Assembly (NCBI GenBank): GCA_016215735.1
Contig: JACRIA010000087.1
Span: forward strand, 1 to 21,780
DNA length: 21,780 nucleotides
Reading direction: 5' to 3'
Source: Candidatus Peregrinibacteria bacterium
GTDB lineage: Bacteria; Patescibacteriota; Gracilibacteria; UBA1369; UBA12463
The notes under the pieces were generated by a model. It made no database searches, was not told the DNA's origin, and saw nothing but the letters and a program-made list of their open reading frames with translations. Of the stretch, positions 15,230 to 21,755 are shown in pieces. A program made the position numbers and the translations under genes. Within the stretch, counting starts at the first letter, position 1. Each line of letters starts with the position of its first letter.

Positions 15230-16921
15230 TCAAATCGAGAAATCAATCACATTCATTTGCAAGGTTGTTTTATTGTTGAATGTGTTTTTTTGAAGGGTAA
15301 AAACCGCGTTGATTTTTTTAGCGCGGGAAAGTTTTGGCGCGAATTCGCCCATGTGAAAGCCGATTGCTTCGATGCGCGATGGCGGGGATGGGGACGGAGG
15401 CAAAGTTTCGATGTGCGATGGGGACGGGGGTGCGATTTCAAATTTTAAGTGATCGCGATTTTTGCCGACTGTTTTAATATTTTGCACTGTAATATTTTTC
15501 AGCAAAAATATTGGCTCTGGATTTCCTGTTCCAAAAGGCTCAAATTGCCTGACTAAATCAAGCGTGTCGAATGTAAGATCATTTTGCGCGAGCTGTGCGT
15601 CTATTTCTAAGAGCGGCGCTGTGGTCGATACTTTAATTTTTTTAGCATAAGAATTCAGGCTGGAGATAAATTTTTCCAGATTTTTCTTTTTAAGAGTGAA
15701 GCCAGCTGCTGCGGCGTGGCCTCCAAAATGATCAAGCAGGCGCGAAGTATTCGTTATCGCATCTATTATATTAAAATATTCCGGACTCCTGCATGAACCC
15801 ACGAAATTATCCCCTGTTTCATTCATTATAACTGCCGGCAGTCTGTATTTGTCGCTGAGTTTTCCGGCAATAAGGCCAATGATTCCTGTGTGCCAATGCG
15901 GAGAAGACGCAATCAGAATTTTAGCGAGATGTTTATGAGCGAACATTTCTTCGGCTTCTTCAAAAGCTTTTTCCGTAATGCGCTGGCGCCGGCTATTAAA
16001 GTCATCCAGATTTTTCGCGAGCGTCATTCCATTTTTAATAGAATCGTCTTCAAGCAAAAGTTTCAGCGCATAATAAGGATGGCTGATTCTGCCCGCGGCG
16101 TTGATTCTTGGCGCGAGACGAAATTCAATCGCGTATGTGCTGAGTTCTTCGTTCGGTAGTATGCCTGCGTATTGTTTTAAATATTTCAATCCTTGCCATT
16201 TTGGATTTTTCAGCATACTTAAGCCCTCTTTTACAATAAGCCTGTTTTCATCAATCAAAGGCGCGACATCCGCAATTGTACCCAGCGCCGCAAGATCAAT
16301 AAATTCTTTCGCGTCTTCTTTGAACAAAGCTTGAGCGAGTTTCAGCGCGATTCCGGCGCCGGTCAAATATGAAAATGGATAAAGTGAATTTTTGTATTTT
16401 GGATGAATAATTGCGAATGCGTCAGGCGGATTTTGCGGAATTGTGTGATGATCGGTAACAATCACGTCTATGCCGAGCGAAGCTGCGAGCGAAATTTCTT
16501 TTGCGCAGGAAATTCCACAGTCAACAGTGATGACTAGTTTTACGTCGAGCTTGCTGAATTCTTTTATAAATTTTTCATTGAGGCCGTAGCCGTCTTCAAT
16601 TCTGTGCGGAAGCCTGTATGAAACATTCGCAGCCAGTTTTTTTAGCGCGCGGAAAACAATCGCTGTTGCTGTGATGCCGTCAACATCATAATCGCCGTAA
16701 ACAATAATGCGCTCGTTCGCTTCAATTGCCTTTTTGATGCGCTCAACAGCGTGAGCCATATCGCCGAGCAAAAATGGATTATACAAATTTTTTATTGAAG
16801 GATTCAAAAAATTATTTATTGAGCGGTGTTCGCGCAGTCCGCGGTTTTCGAGCAGTTTTTCAAGCAAAGTTTGATTGCTTTTTGTATTTTTGATAACCCA
16901 TTTTTTGCCTAAAATCGACAT
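15230..16921 (-). CDS. recJ: Single-stranded-DNA-specific 5'-3' exonuclease RecJ
   Basis: A 563-aa cytoplasmic nuclease for recombination and mismatch or base-excision repair. DHH-superfamily motifs are in order: IVYGDYDVDGITATAI (74-89), ITVDCG (131-136), VTDHHTIP (155-162), RLAPRINAAGRI (~268-279), and the DHHA1 motif HFGGHAAAAGFTL. The C-terminal OB domain follows. Within it, about residues 497-518 form an odd Pro/Ser peptide (APPSPSHIETL, then PPSPSPPSRIEA) encoded by two GGGGACGG repeats on the opposite strand. Without it, FEI joins IEAIGFHM much like normal RecJ. The frame is kept, and the insert sits in a loop of the OB domain, so activity may survive. The ATG at 16921 is directly preceded by the related repeat AGAGAACCGGTCCC, and no Shine-Dalgarno is visible. 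mazG lies 48 nt upstream. Confidence 0.95.
   Translation of the reverse strand: MSILGKKWVIKNTKSNQTLLEKLLENRGLREHRSINNFLNPSIKNLYNPFLLGDMAHAVERIKKAIEANERIIVYGDYDVDGITATAIVFRALKKLAANVSYRLPHRIEDGYGLNEKFIKEFSKLDVKLVITVDCGISCAKEISLAASLGIDVIVTDHHTIPQNPPDAFAIIHPKYKNSLYPFSYLTGAGIALKLAQALFKEDAKEFIDLAALGTIADVAPLIDENRLIVKEGLSMLKNPKWQGLKYLKQYAGILPNEELSTYAIEFRLAPRINAAGRISHPYYALKLLLEDDSIKNGMTLAKNLDDFNSRRQRITEKAFEEAEEMFAHKHLAKILIASSPHWHTGIIGLIAGKLSDKYRLPAVIMNETGDNFVGSCRSPEYFNIIDAITNTSRLLDHFGGHAAAAGFTLKKKNLEKFISSLNSYAKKIKVSTTAPLLEIDAQLAQNDLTFDTLDLVRQFEPFGTGNPEPIFLLKNITVQNIKTVGKNRDHLKFEIAPPSPSHIETLPPSPSPPSRIEAIGFHMGEFAPKLSRAKKINAVFTLQKNTFNNKTTLQMNVIDFSI
15390..15401 (+). repeat. GGGGACGG-family dispersed repeat, copy 5 (inside recJ)
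   Basis: The sequence GGGGACGGAGGC on the plus strand is translated on the minus strand as part of LPPSPS in RecJ. It is identical to the tsaD copy at 359-370. Just upstream, 15370-15381 (CGATGCGCGATGG) matches 15409-15421 before copy 6, so the pair is a local duplication. Confidence 0.65.
15420..15431 (+). repeat. GGGGACGG-family dispersed repeat, copy 6 (inside recJ)
   Basis: The sequence GGGGACGGGGGT, identical to tsaD copy 1, is read on the minus strand as APPSPS in RecJ. It is 30 nt from copy 5, a multiple of three that keeps the reading frame. Confidence 0.65.
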
Positions 16922-16940
16922 GGGACCGGTTCTCTATTTA
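16922..16940 (-). repeat. GAACCG(G)TCCC repeat at the recJ start codon
   Basis: On the minus strand the sequence reads AAATAGAGAACCGGTCCC and then runs straight into the recJ ATG. It shares TAGAGAACC(G)GTCCC with 19867-19881, with one extra G here. The GTCCC end is the complement of the GGGAC core of the other repeats. Confidence 0.5.
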
Positions 16941-16969
16941 CTGTGTTAGCAGCAAACTTGTTTACAAAA

Positions 16970-17359
16970 TTATTGTTTATCGCTGCGCTTACTGCGTTTT
17001 TCTTTACGTTTATTTTTGCGCCACATTTCCAGCGCATGCTCCGCAGAACAAGCTTTGTGCTTGCCAAAAACCCAAGTATGTCTGCGCCGGATTTTTTTAT
17101 GAATATCAGCCAGAACATCGCGCATATCAAATTTTTTCTTTTCTTTAGCTATTTGCGCAATCATTATCATTGTAAAAATCAAATCGCCGAGTTCTTCGCG
17201 GAGATTTTTGTGATCGTGTTTTTTCATCGCAATTTTTACTTCGGCTGCTTCTTCCAAAAAATGCTCGAGCATTGAATCAATTGTCTGCTTTTTGTCCCAA
17301 GGACAGCCATTTTTAGAGCGAAGGCGGGCCGCGAGATCAACTAGTTTTGAAAAATGCAT
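16970..17359 (-). CDS. mazG: MazG-family nucleoside triphosphate pyrophosphohydrolase
   Basis: A 129-aa single MazG domain that hydrolyses NTPs/dNTPs to NMP + PPi, a house-cleaning role. It has the family N-terminus LRSKNGCPWDKKQT, the first metal-binding helix LEEAAEVKIAM (EExxE), the second REELGDLIFTM (ExxD), then FDMRDVLADIHKKIRRRHTWVFG. The second MazG domain of the E. coli protein is absent, which is common for short forms. A basic tail (KNKRKEKRSKRSDKQ) follows. The ATG at 17359 is taken as the first Met before the conserved LVDLAARLRS. The gene lies 45 nt downstream of the caspase-like gene and 48 nt upstream of recJ on the same strand, possibly in one unit. Confidence 0.92.
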   Translation of the reverse strand: MHFSKLVDLAARLRSKNGCPWDKKQTIDSMLEHFLEEAAEVKIAMKKHDHKNLREELGDLIFTMIMIAQIAKEKKKFDMRDVLADIHKKIRRRHTWVFGKHKACSAEHALEMWRKNKRKEKRSKRSDKQ

Positions 17360-17404
17360 ATCTTAGTTTTTTCAACAATAAATATACTTGTATTGTACAC
17401 CGTT

Positions 17405-18895
17405 TTAGGCAATGTTTAACTCTGATGTATCGGAAAATGTTTGGACAAATAATTCTCCACCAATGAGCGCTTCAGGATCACCATAAGTATATTCTTTTGT
17501 TTTTTCGTCTGCTGTAGCGGCTGCCTTTCCATAACTTGCTCCTTTTTGTAAGGCCTGCATTAGAAATGAATAATAATATGTTGAAAACGCTTTCAGTTGA
17601 TAAGATTCCCCTTTTTGTATGCCTGCTAAATTTATTATATTTGGTTTAGACTGTAAAAAAACAGCTAATTTTGTTTTTAAATCAGGATTTTTTTTAAATA
17701 AGTCTATAAAGCCCTTTCTTAATCCGCCTCCGTAACAAGCGATTGTACTTATAGTAAATTTTGCATCAGGAAATTTATGAGCGATTTCTGCTATATCATT
17801 TGCGGTTAAAGGAGTTTTAAATAAGATTTCTTGCTCTGAACCATGATTGTACAAATCTAAGTAAAAAAATCGCGTTCCTTTGTCATAAGCAGTTTTTAAT
17901 GCATCCGCTAAATCTTTTTTAGGATTATTGGAAAAAATAATGGGATTGTTTTGCAGATTCGGGTATCGGCTCATTAATGTACTCACCAACATAGATGAAC
18001 CCTGCAAAGTATCCGATATAGTAGATTCGTGTTCAGCCGGAAAAATCCTAAAATAACTGATTGCTTGATCTTTAGGAAGGTCGAATGCTTGTAGGCGTTC
18101 TTTTTGTGAATTTTCTCGTTCAAAATTTTCTTTTGCCATCTTGGCTACTTCATCAAAATGATTATTTTCTAATTTTTCAAGGATATCTTTCCATTGCAAT
18201 ACAACAAACATAGCTGGATTATTTTCAGAAGCGATTATCACTGAGTCTGTCTCGGGGAATACTTTAAAAATCCATTTTTCGTTCTCAAATGTTAACCGGG
18301 ACACTCCGTCTTTTCCATATTCAATTTTGTTATCAGCTATTTGAAGTAAAGTTAAATTTTTATTGTCTGATGCCGCATTCGATCCTTCTTTTGTTTGTTT
18401 ACTTTTAAATTTTGACGTTACAAAATCGTTGAAATTTGTGCTTATTTCTTTGGTTTTCAATAAACGAGAAATTTGTTTTTCTAAATAAGCTTGCGTTATT
18501 TCAGGATGATTTTCTATAAATTGTATTAGCAGCTTATCTACTTCCTGCAGTGCTTTTAGCGGCTTATTATAATCGGGAATTTCAGAGAATACATATAATT
18601 TTTTTAAATCTGCGTTAAATTCTTCTAAAGACCTGTCGGGTTTATTTTGTAAGGTATCAATAATTGTGTCTGCGCATTTAGTCACTTTAGGAATATAATC
18701 TGCGTAGACTTTTTTGTCTAACTCTTGCAAATGTTCCAATCTTACAAATAGATTTTCTACATCTTCCTTACCAGAAAAATTTCTTTCCAATATAGCATCT
18801 AATGTGTTCAGAAGATTTTTTATCCTTTTATCTAGATTTTCCTTTTCTAATGCTTTTGATAAATCATCTTTTGATTCTTCTATTGTGTCAGCCAT
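17405..18895 (-). CDS. Caspase-like (clan CD) cysteine-peptidase-domain protein
   Basis: A 496-aa protein without signal peptide or membrane span. Residues 1-150 are helical and charged; 150-300 are mixed. From about 315 there is a Rossmann-like core: NPIIFSNNPKKDLADAL, then TRFFYLDLYNHGSEQ, then FTISTIACYGGGLRKGF. His351 followed by Gly after a hydrophobic strand, and Cys387 after a second hydrophobic strand, match the His-Gly / Ala-Cys dyad of clan CD peptidases (caspases, metacaspases, gingipain, C13/C14). This is a motif-level assignment and I cannot name the family. Activity and substrates are unknown. The gene is strikingly AT-rich next to miaA and mazG. It begins 6 nt after miaA ends, so it may be co-transcribed. 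A weak -10 (TATTAT) overlaps the miaA end. Confidence 0.75.
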   Translation of the reverse strand: MADTIEESKDDLSKALEKENLDKRIKNLLNTLDAILERNFSGKEDVENLFVRLEHLQELDKKVYADYIPKVTKCADTIIDTLQNKPDRSLEEFNADLKKLYVFSEIPDYNKPLKALQEVDKLLIQFIENHPEITQAYLEKQISRLLKTKEISTNFNDFVTSKFKSKQTKEGSNAASDNKNLTLLQIADNKIEYGKDGVSRLTFENEKWIFKVFPETDSVIIASENNPAMFVVLQWKDILEKLENNHFDEVAKMAKENFERENSQKERLQAFDLPKDQAISYFRIFPAEHESTISDTLQGSSMLVSTLMSRYPNLQNNPIIFSNNPKKDLADALKTAYDKGTRFFYLDLYNHGSEQEILFKTPLTANDIAEIAHKFPDAKFTISTIACYGGGLRKGFIDLFKKNPDLKTKLAVFLQSKPNIINLAGIQKGESYQLKAFSTYYYSFLMQALQKGASYGKAAATADEKTKEYTYGDPEALIGGELFVQTFSDTSELNIA

Positions 18896-18901
18896 ATTAA
18901 T

Positions 18902-19831
18902 TTATAATATTGTTCTGGTATAAATTTTATCCCATTCTTCCGGCGTCAACCAGATGATATTTTTTATCCGCTTGAACCATGCGATTTGACGGCGGCAGTA
19001 ATTGTGCGTGTTGTATTTGAGGCGCTGAATCGTTTCATTGAGCGACTTTTCTCCTTTTAAATAAGGCAAAATCTCTTTGCAGCCGATTGCTGTCATCGAA
19101 GGGAGCGTTGGATTATATTTTTTGAGAAGACGTTTTGCTTCGCGGAGTAGTCCGCGCTTAATTTGTTCATCAATGCGTTTATCAATTCGTTCATATAATT
19201 TTTCACGAGGCCATTTTATACCGATTAAAAGCGTATTTTGGCGGTGTTTGCCTTTTTTATCAAGTTTATGCGATTTACCAAATTTATTTATTTCCAGCGC
19301 CCGAATAATATATCTCAAATTATTTGGAAGAATTTTTTTTGCTGCCAGCGGATCAATTTTTTGCAATTTTTTATATATATAAGGTGTGTTGTATTTTTTC
19401 GCGAGCTTTTCGAGACGGCGGCGAAATGCAGATTGCGGCGGGATTTGCGGAATTTTGTAATCGTAAATTATCGAATTGATATAAAGACCTGTGCCGCCGA
19501 CAATTATCGGAATGCGATTGCGTTTATATATTTCGTCAACAGCGCTAATTGCGTCGCGTTTCCATTCCGCAGCTGTGTAAATTTGATCCGGTTCAACAAA
19601 ATCAATCAAATGATGGCGGATGCCGGCCATAGCCGAACGCGGCAGCTTATCCGTGCTGATATTCATATATTTATAAATCTGGCGCGAGTCAGCGGAGATG
19701 ATTTCGCAATTGTATTTTTTGGCCAACTGAAGCGATAAAGCGGTTTTGCCTGAAGCAGTCGGTCCAAGGATAATTATCAGCGGCCGCGGCTTTTTTAGGA
19801 TTTTTTCGATTTTTGAAAATAAATTTGTCAT
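18902..19831 (-). CDS. miaA: tRNA dimethylallyltransferase MiaA
   Basis: Adds a dimethylallyl group to A37 of UNN-decoding tRNAs. 309 aa from the ATG at 19831. A GTG five codons upstream is open, but it overlaps a GC hairpin, while AGGA lies 5 nt before the ATG on the minus strand, so the ATG is preferred. Visible motifs: P-loop ILGPTASGKTALS, CEIISADSRQIYKYM with the catalytic Asp/Ser, GIRHHLID, IIVGGTGLYINSIIY, and the C-terminal NTHNYCRRQIAWFKRI. Length and domain order are normal. It works on position 37 like the TsaD product, though on other tRNAs. The 3' end is 6 nt from the caspase-like gene. Confidence 0.96.
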   Translation of the reverse strand: MTNLFSKIEKILKKPRPLIIILGPTASGKTALSLQLAKKYNCEIISADSRQIYKYMNISTDKLPRSAMAGIRHHLIDFVEPDQIYTAAEWKRDAISAVDEIYKRNRIPIIVGGTGLYINSIIYDYKIPQIPPQSAFRRRLEKLAKKYNTPYIYKKLQKIDPLAAKKILPNNLRYIIRALEINKFGKSHKLDKKGKHRQNTLLIGIKWPREKLYERIDKRIDEQIKRGLLREAKRLLKKYNPTLPSMTAIGCKEILPYLKGEKSLNETIQRLKYNTHNYCRRQIAWFKRIKNIIWLTPEEWDKIYTRTIL

Positions 19832-19839
19832 ATGTATCC

Positions 19840-19862
19840 TGTGCACCGCTTCGCGGTGCGGC
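19840..19862. repeat. GC hairpin upstream of miaA
   Basis: The sequence reads GCACCGC-TTC-GCGGTGC (about 19843-19859), a perfect 7-bp stem between the divergent miaA and RRM genes. There is no T-run on either side. The arms resemble the CGCACC/GGTGCG arms in the L10 leader, but this looks like shared composition rather than function. Confidence 0.4.
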
Positions 19863-19866
19863 GTGA

Positions 19867-19881
19867 TAGAGAACCGTCCCC
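19867..19881 (+). repeat. AGAGAACCGTCCCC dispersed repeat
   Basis: The sequence TAGAGAACCGTCCCC, followed by TATTTTACT, lies between miaA and the RRM gene. It matches the element at the recJ start (16922-16940). The minus-strand form begins GGGGACGG, the same core as the six other copies. Confidence 0.5.
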
Positions 19882-19889
19882 TATTTTAC

Positions 19890-19918
19890 TTGACTTTTAC
19901 TTTAAAAAGAAGAATAAT
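19890..19918 (+). promoter_or_regulatory. Promoter of the RRM gene
   Basis: TTGACT (19890-19895), a 17-nt spacer and AATAAT (19913-19918). The -35 begins immediately after the dispersed repeat and its AT-rich flank. The leader is about 24 nt to the ATG at 19948, with no Shine-Dalgarno. Confidence 0.45.
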
Positions 19919-19947
19919 AACGCTACTTATATTTTTTAACTCTCTCT

Positions 19948-20223
19948 ATGGGTAAAAAACTTTATGTCGGAAATCTTACCTACACTTGCACGGAAGCCGA
20001 CTTAAAAACTACTTTCGAGGCTATTGGCCCCGTTGTAAGTGTGACTATTATTGCCGATAAATTTTCCGGCAGAAGTAAAGGCTTCGGTTTTGTTGAAATG
20101 GAAAACGAAGCAGACGCGGAAAAGGCTGTTGCAAGCCTTAATAATTCGGAGTTTAGCGGAAGAAAAATCGTCGTGAATGAAGCAAGGCCAATGACTGAAA
20201 GGCCAGCGAGAAGATCGGTTTGA
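19948..20223 (+). CDS. RRM-domain RNA-binding protein
   Basis: A 91-aa protein made of a single RNA recognition motif. RNP2 is LYVGNL (residues 5-10) and RNP1 is KGFGFVEM (about 44-51), with the aromatic residues that stack on RNA bases in place. The secondary structure order is beta-alpha-beta-beta-alpha-beta. A short basic tail (RPARRSV) follows; there is no glycine-rich tail as in cyanobacterial Rbp proteins. Such small RRM proteins probably bind single-stranded RNA as chaperones or cold-stress factors, but the target is unknown. It is monocistronic by appearance: its own promoter precedes it and the rplJ leader promoter follows 67 nt after its TGA stop. That TGA stop is evidence against UGA reassignment. 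Confidence 0.93.
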   Translation: MGKKLYVGNLTYTCTEADLKTTFEAIGPVVSVTIIADKFSGRSKGFGFVEMENEADAEKAVASLNNSEFSGRKIVVNEARPMTERPARRSV

Positions 20224-20290
20224 CAGAGATCGCGGACTAAGACGGGAATTTTAAGGCGAACTTGCTGCTGACACGGAAAGTGAAAAATTC

Positions 20291-20319
20291 TTGACATTAT
20301 CGTGCTATTAAAGTAAATT
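20291..20319 (+). promoter_or_regulatory. rplJL promoter
   Basis: Perfect TTGACA (20291-20296), a 17-nt spacer and TAAATT (20314-20319). Predicted transcription start is at about 20326, placing the L10 leader at the very 5' end of the mRNA. Confidence 0.75.
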
Positions 20320-20324
20320 TGCTG

Positions 20325-20392
20325 TGCGTCAAAGACAGCAGGCAACGCACCGAGCGTAGCGAAGGTGCGCTTAATAAGTCCTGCCGAGAACC
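20325..20392 (+). ncRNA. Ribosomal protein L10 leader (rplJL autoregulatory RNA)
   Basis: The conserved halves of the bacterial L10 leader are visible: AAAGACAGCAGGCAA (20331-20345) and AGTCCTGCCGAGAACC (20377-20392). GCAGG (20338-20342) pairs with CCTGC (20380-20384). Inside, CGCACC (20346-20351) pairs perfectly with GGTGCG (20364-20369), and a TTAATAAG strand follows. In other bacteria the L10-(L12)4 complex binds this element and represses its own operon. Position just upstream of rplJ and just after a consensus promoter supports the call. The assignment is from motif recognition, not a covariance search. Confidence 0.8.
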
Positions 20393-20407
20393 GGCGCGAT
20401 AGCGCCG
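20392..20407 (+). promoter_or_regulatory. Hairpin following the L10 leader
   Basis: CGGCGC-GATA-GCGCCG is a perfect 6-bp stem with a tetraloop, directly downstream of the conserved CCGAGAAC strand. It may stack on the leader or take part in switching with the terminator. No T-run follows. Confidence 0.5.
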
Positions 20408-20422
20408 ATATTTATAAAATAT

Positions 20423-20456
20423 TCTCAATTGTCTTTACGCGATTGGGATTTTTTTT
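20423..20456 (+). terminator. Attenuator-type terminator in the rplJ leader
   Basis: The stem TCTCAAT (20423-20429) pairs with ATTGGGA (20442-20448) through one G-U pair, with a 12-nt loop and then eight T (20449-20456). It lies between the L10 leader and rplJ, so it must be read through for the operon to be expressed. In Bacillus subtilis L10(L12)4 controls rplJL by transcription attenuation, and the same layout is inferred here. Confidence 0.6.
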
Positions 20457-20501
20457 AACACGCGCGAATCCTCTCGTCTAGCCGCGCAATATAAAATAAC
20501 T

Positions 20502-20514
20502 CCGCCGCAGGCGG
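20502..20514 (+). promoter_or_regulatory. Hairpin just upstream of rplJ start
   Basis: CCGCC-GCA-GGCGG (5-bp stem) ends 11 nt before the rplJ ATG. Its 3' arm, AGGCGG, is the only purine-rich sequence at ribosome-binding distance. The hairpin could therefore limit initiation; this is speculative. The rest of 20457-20525 holds only AT-rich sequence (ATATAAAATAA). Confidence 0.35.
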
Positions 20515-20525
20515 AAACCACAATT

Positions 20526-21269
20526 ATGGCACTTACAAAAGATCAAAAAAAAGGACTCCTTGATAAAGTCACGGATAGGCTAAAGAAAGCCAAATCTGTT
20601 GTTTTTTCCGGATACAGCGGAATTAATGTTAAATCAATGACAGGTTTGCGCAAACAGCTCCGCTCTCAAAAAATCGATTATCTTATTATCAAAAAAACTT
20701 TGCTGAAAATTGGAGCGAAAGATGCTAAGCTTCCGGAAATTGACGAATCAATGCTCAAAGGGCCGATTGCTGTCGCGATAAGCTATGAAGACGAAATTGC
20801 TCCGATAAAAATTCTTTACGCTATGTCGCGCGACAAGAATTTTGAGAAAAAACTTGAACTGTACGGCGGAATTATGGAAGGAAAAATTTTAAGCAAAGAA
20901 GAAGTGATGACGCTCGCGACAATTCCTTCAAAGCAGGAACTTATCGCGAAGCTCGTTTATATTTTCAAGTCCCCTGTTTCGCGATTCCACTTTGTTTTGC
21001 ATGAAATTGTAAGAAAATTTGTCGGAACAATGGATGCGCTGAAAGAAAAAAAACCGGCAGACACAACGCCGAAGGCGGCATCTCCAAAAACTGAAGTGAC
21101 TGTGGAAGCGCCAAAAGTCGAAGTTGCGCCTACTGCAGAAGTGGCGGTTGCAGAAGCGGCGGTGCCCACGGTTGCGGCGGCACCAGTAGAAACGACTCAG
21201 GCAACGGAAACTCCGGCGGAAATGGCGGCGCCCGCTCCTGAAACCCCAACTAATCAACAAACAACTTAA
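20526..21269 (+). CDS. rplJ: 50S ribosomal protein L10 with extended C-terminus
   Basis: The base of the ribosomal stalk: it binds 23S rRNA (with L11) and carries L7/L12 dimers on its C-terminal helix. The core (residues 1-175) has MALTKDQKKGLLDKVTDRL, VVFSGYSGINVKSMTGLRKQLR, YLIIKKTLLKIG, KGPIAVAISYED and LYGGIMEGKILSKEEV, ending in a helix PVSRFHFVLHEIVRKFVGTMDAL. Normal L10 is 165-180 aa. Here residues ~178-247 are a low-complexity Ala/Pro/Thr/Glu/Val tail, probably disordered. rplL starts 30 nt downstream. Expression is probably controlled by the L10 leader and attenuator upstream. No strong Shine-Dalgarno precedes the ATG. Confidence 0.95.
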   Translation: MALTKDQKKGLLDKVTDRLKKAKSVVFSGYSGINVKSMTGLRKQLRSQKIDYLIIKKTLLKIGAKDAKLPEIDESMLKGPIAVAISYEDEIAPIKILYAMSRDKNFEKKLELYGGIMEGKILSKEEVMTLATIPSKQELIAKLVYIFKSPVSRFHFVLHEIVRKFVGTMDALKEKKPADTTPKAASPKTEVTVEAPKVEVAPTAEVAVAEAAVPTVAAAPVETTQATETPAEMAAPAPETPTNQQTT

Positions 21270-21299
21270 TTTATATTTATTTTTATAACCAATTGAACT

Positions 21300-21701
21300 A
21301 TGGCGGAACTTAGCAAAGACGCAGAAAAAATCCTTGAAATGGTCGAGAAATTATCTGTTTTGGACCTTGTTGCTCTTGTAAAAGCGATGGAGGAAAAATT
21401 CGGTGTTTCAGCTGCTGCGGCTGCTGTCGTGGCTGCTCCTGCTGGTGGTGCTGGCGGCGCTGCTCCTGCTGCTGCGGCTGACGAAGGCTCTTCAACTGTT
21501 ACTGTTGTTCTCGCTTCGTCTGGAGCTCAAAAAATCAATGTGATCAAGGTTGTTAAAGAAGCAACCGGCCTTGGCCTCAAAGAGGCAAAAGATCTTGTTG
21601 ATGGCGCTCCAAAACCGATCAAAGAAAACATCTCAAAAGAAGAAGGAGAAAAACTGAAAAAAGCACTCGAAGCAGCTGGCGCGACAGTTGAATTGAAATA
21701 A
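21300..21701 (+). CDS. rplL: 50S ribosomal protein L7/L12
   Basis: A 133-aa stalk protein that recruits elongation factors. The N-terminal dimerisation helices are LSKDAEKILEMVEKLSVLDL and VALVKAMEEKFGVSAA. An Ala/Gly-rich hinge of about 25 residues follows (AAPAGGAGGAAPAAAA). The C-terminal domain has VVLASSGAQKINVIKVVKEA, TGLGLKEAKDLVDGAPKPIK and EKLKKALEAAGATVELK, all typical. Length is slightly above the usual 120-128 aa because of the hinge. It follows rplJ in the normal order. The TAA stop is followed at once by a 9-bp tandem repeat. Confidence 0.97.
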   Translation: MAELSKDAEKILEMVEKLSVLDLVALVKAMEEKFGVSAAAAAVVAAPAGGAGGAAPAAAADEGSSTVTVVLASSGAQKINVIKVVKEATGLGLKEAKDLVDGAPKPIKENISKEEGEKLKKALEAAGATVELK

Positions 21702-21755
21702 CACCGCCGACACCGCCGACACCGCCGACACTGCCGACACCGCCGACACCGCCGA
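21702..21755 (+). repeat. Tandem repeat, six copies of CACCGCCGA
   Basis: Six uninterrupted 9-bp units start at the first base after the rplL stop. Five are identical and the fourth has one change (CACTGCCGA). The GC-rich array is followed by AGCGGAGCGAGGCGAAAAACACCGC up to the window edge. It cannot be part of rplL, since a TAA precedes it. Confidence 0.9.

Noticed and set aside
21702..21755. Possible CRISPR array or rplL extension
   Set aside because: Units are 9 bp with no spacers, and a TAA stop precedes them, so it is a simple tandem repeat outside rplL.
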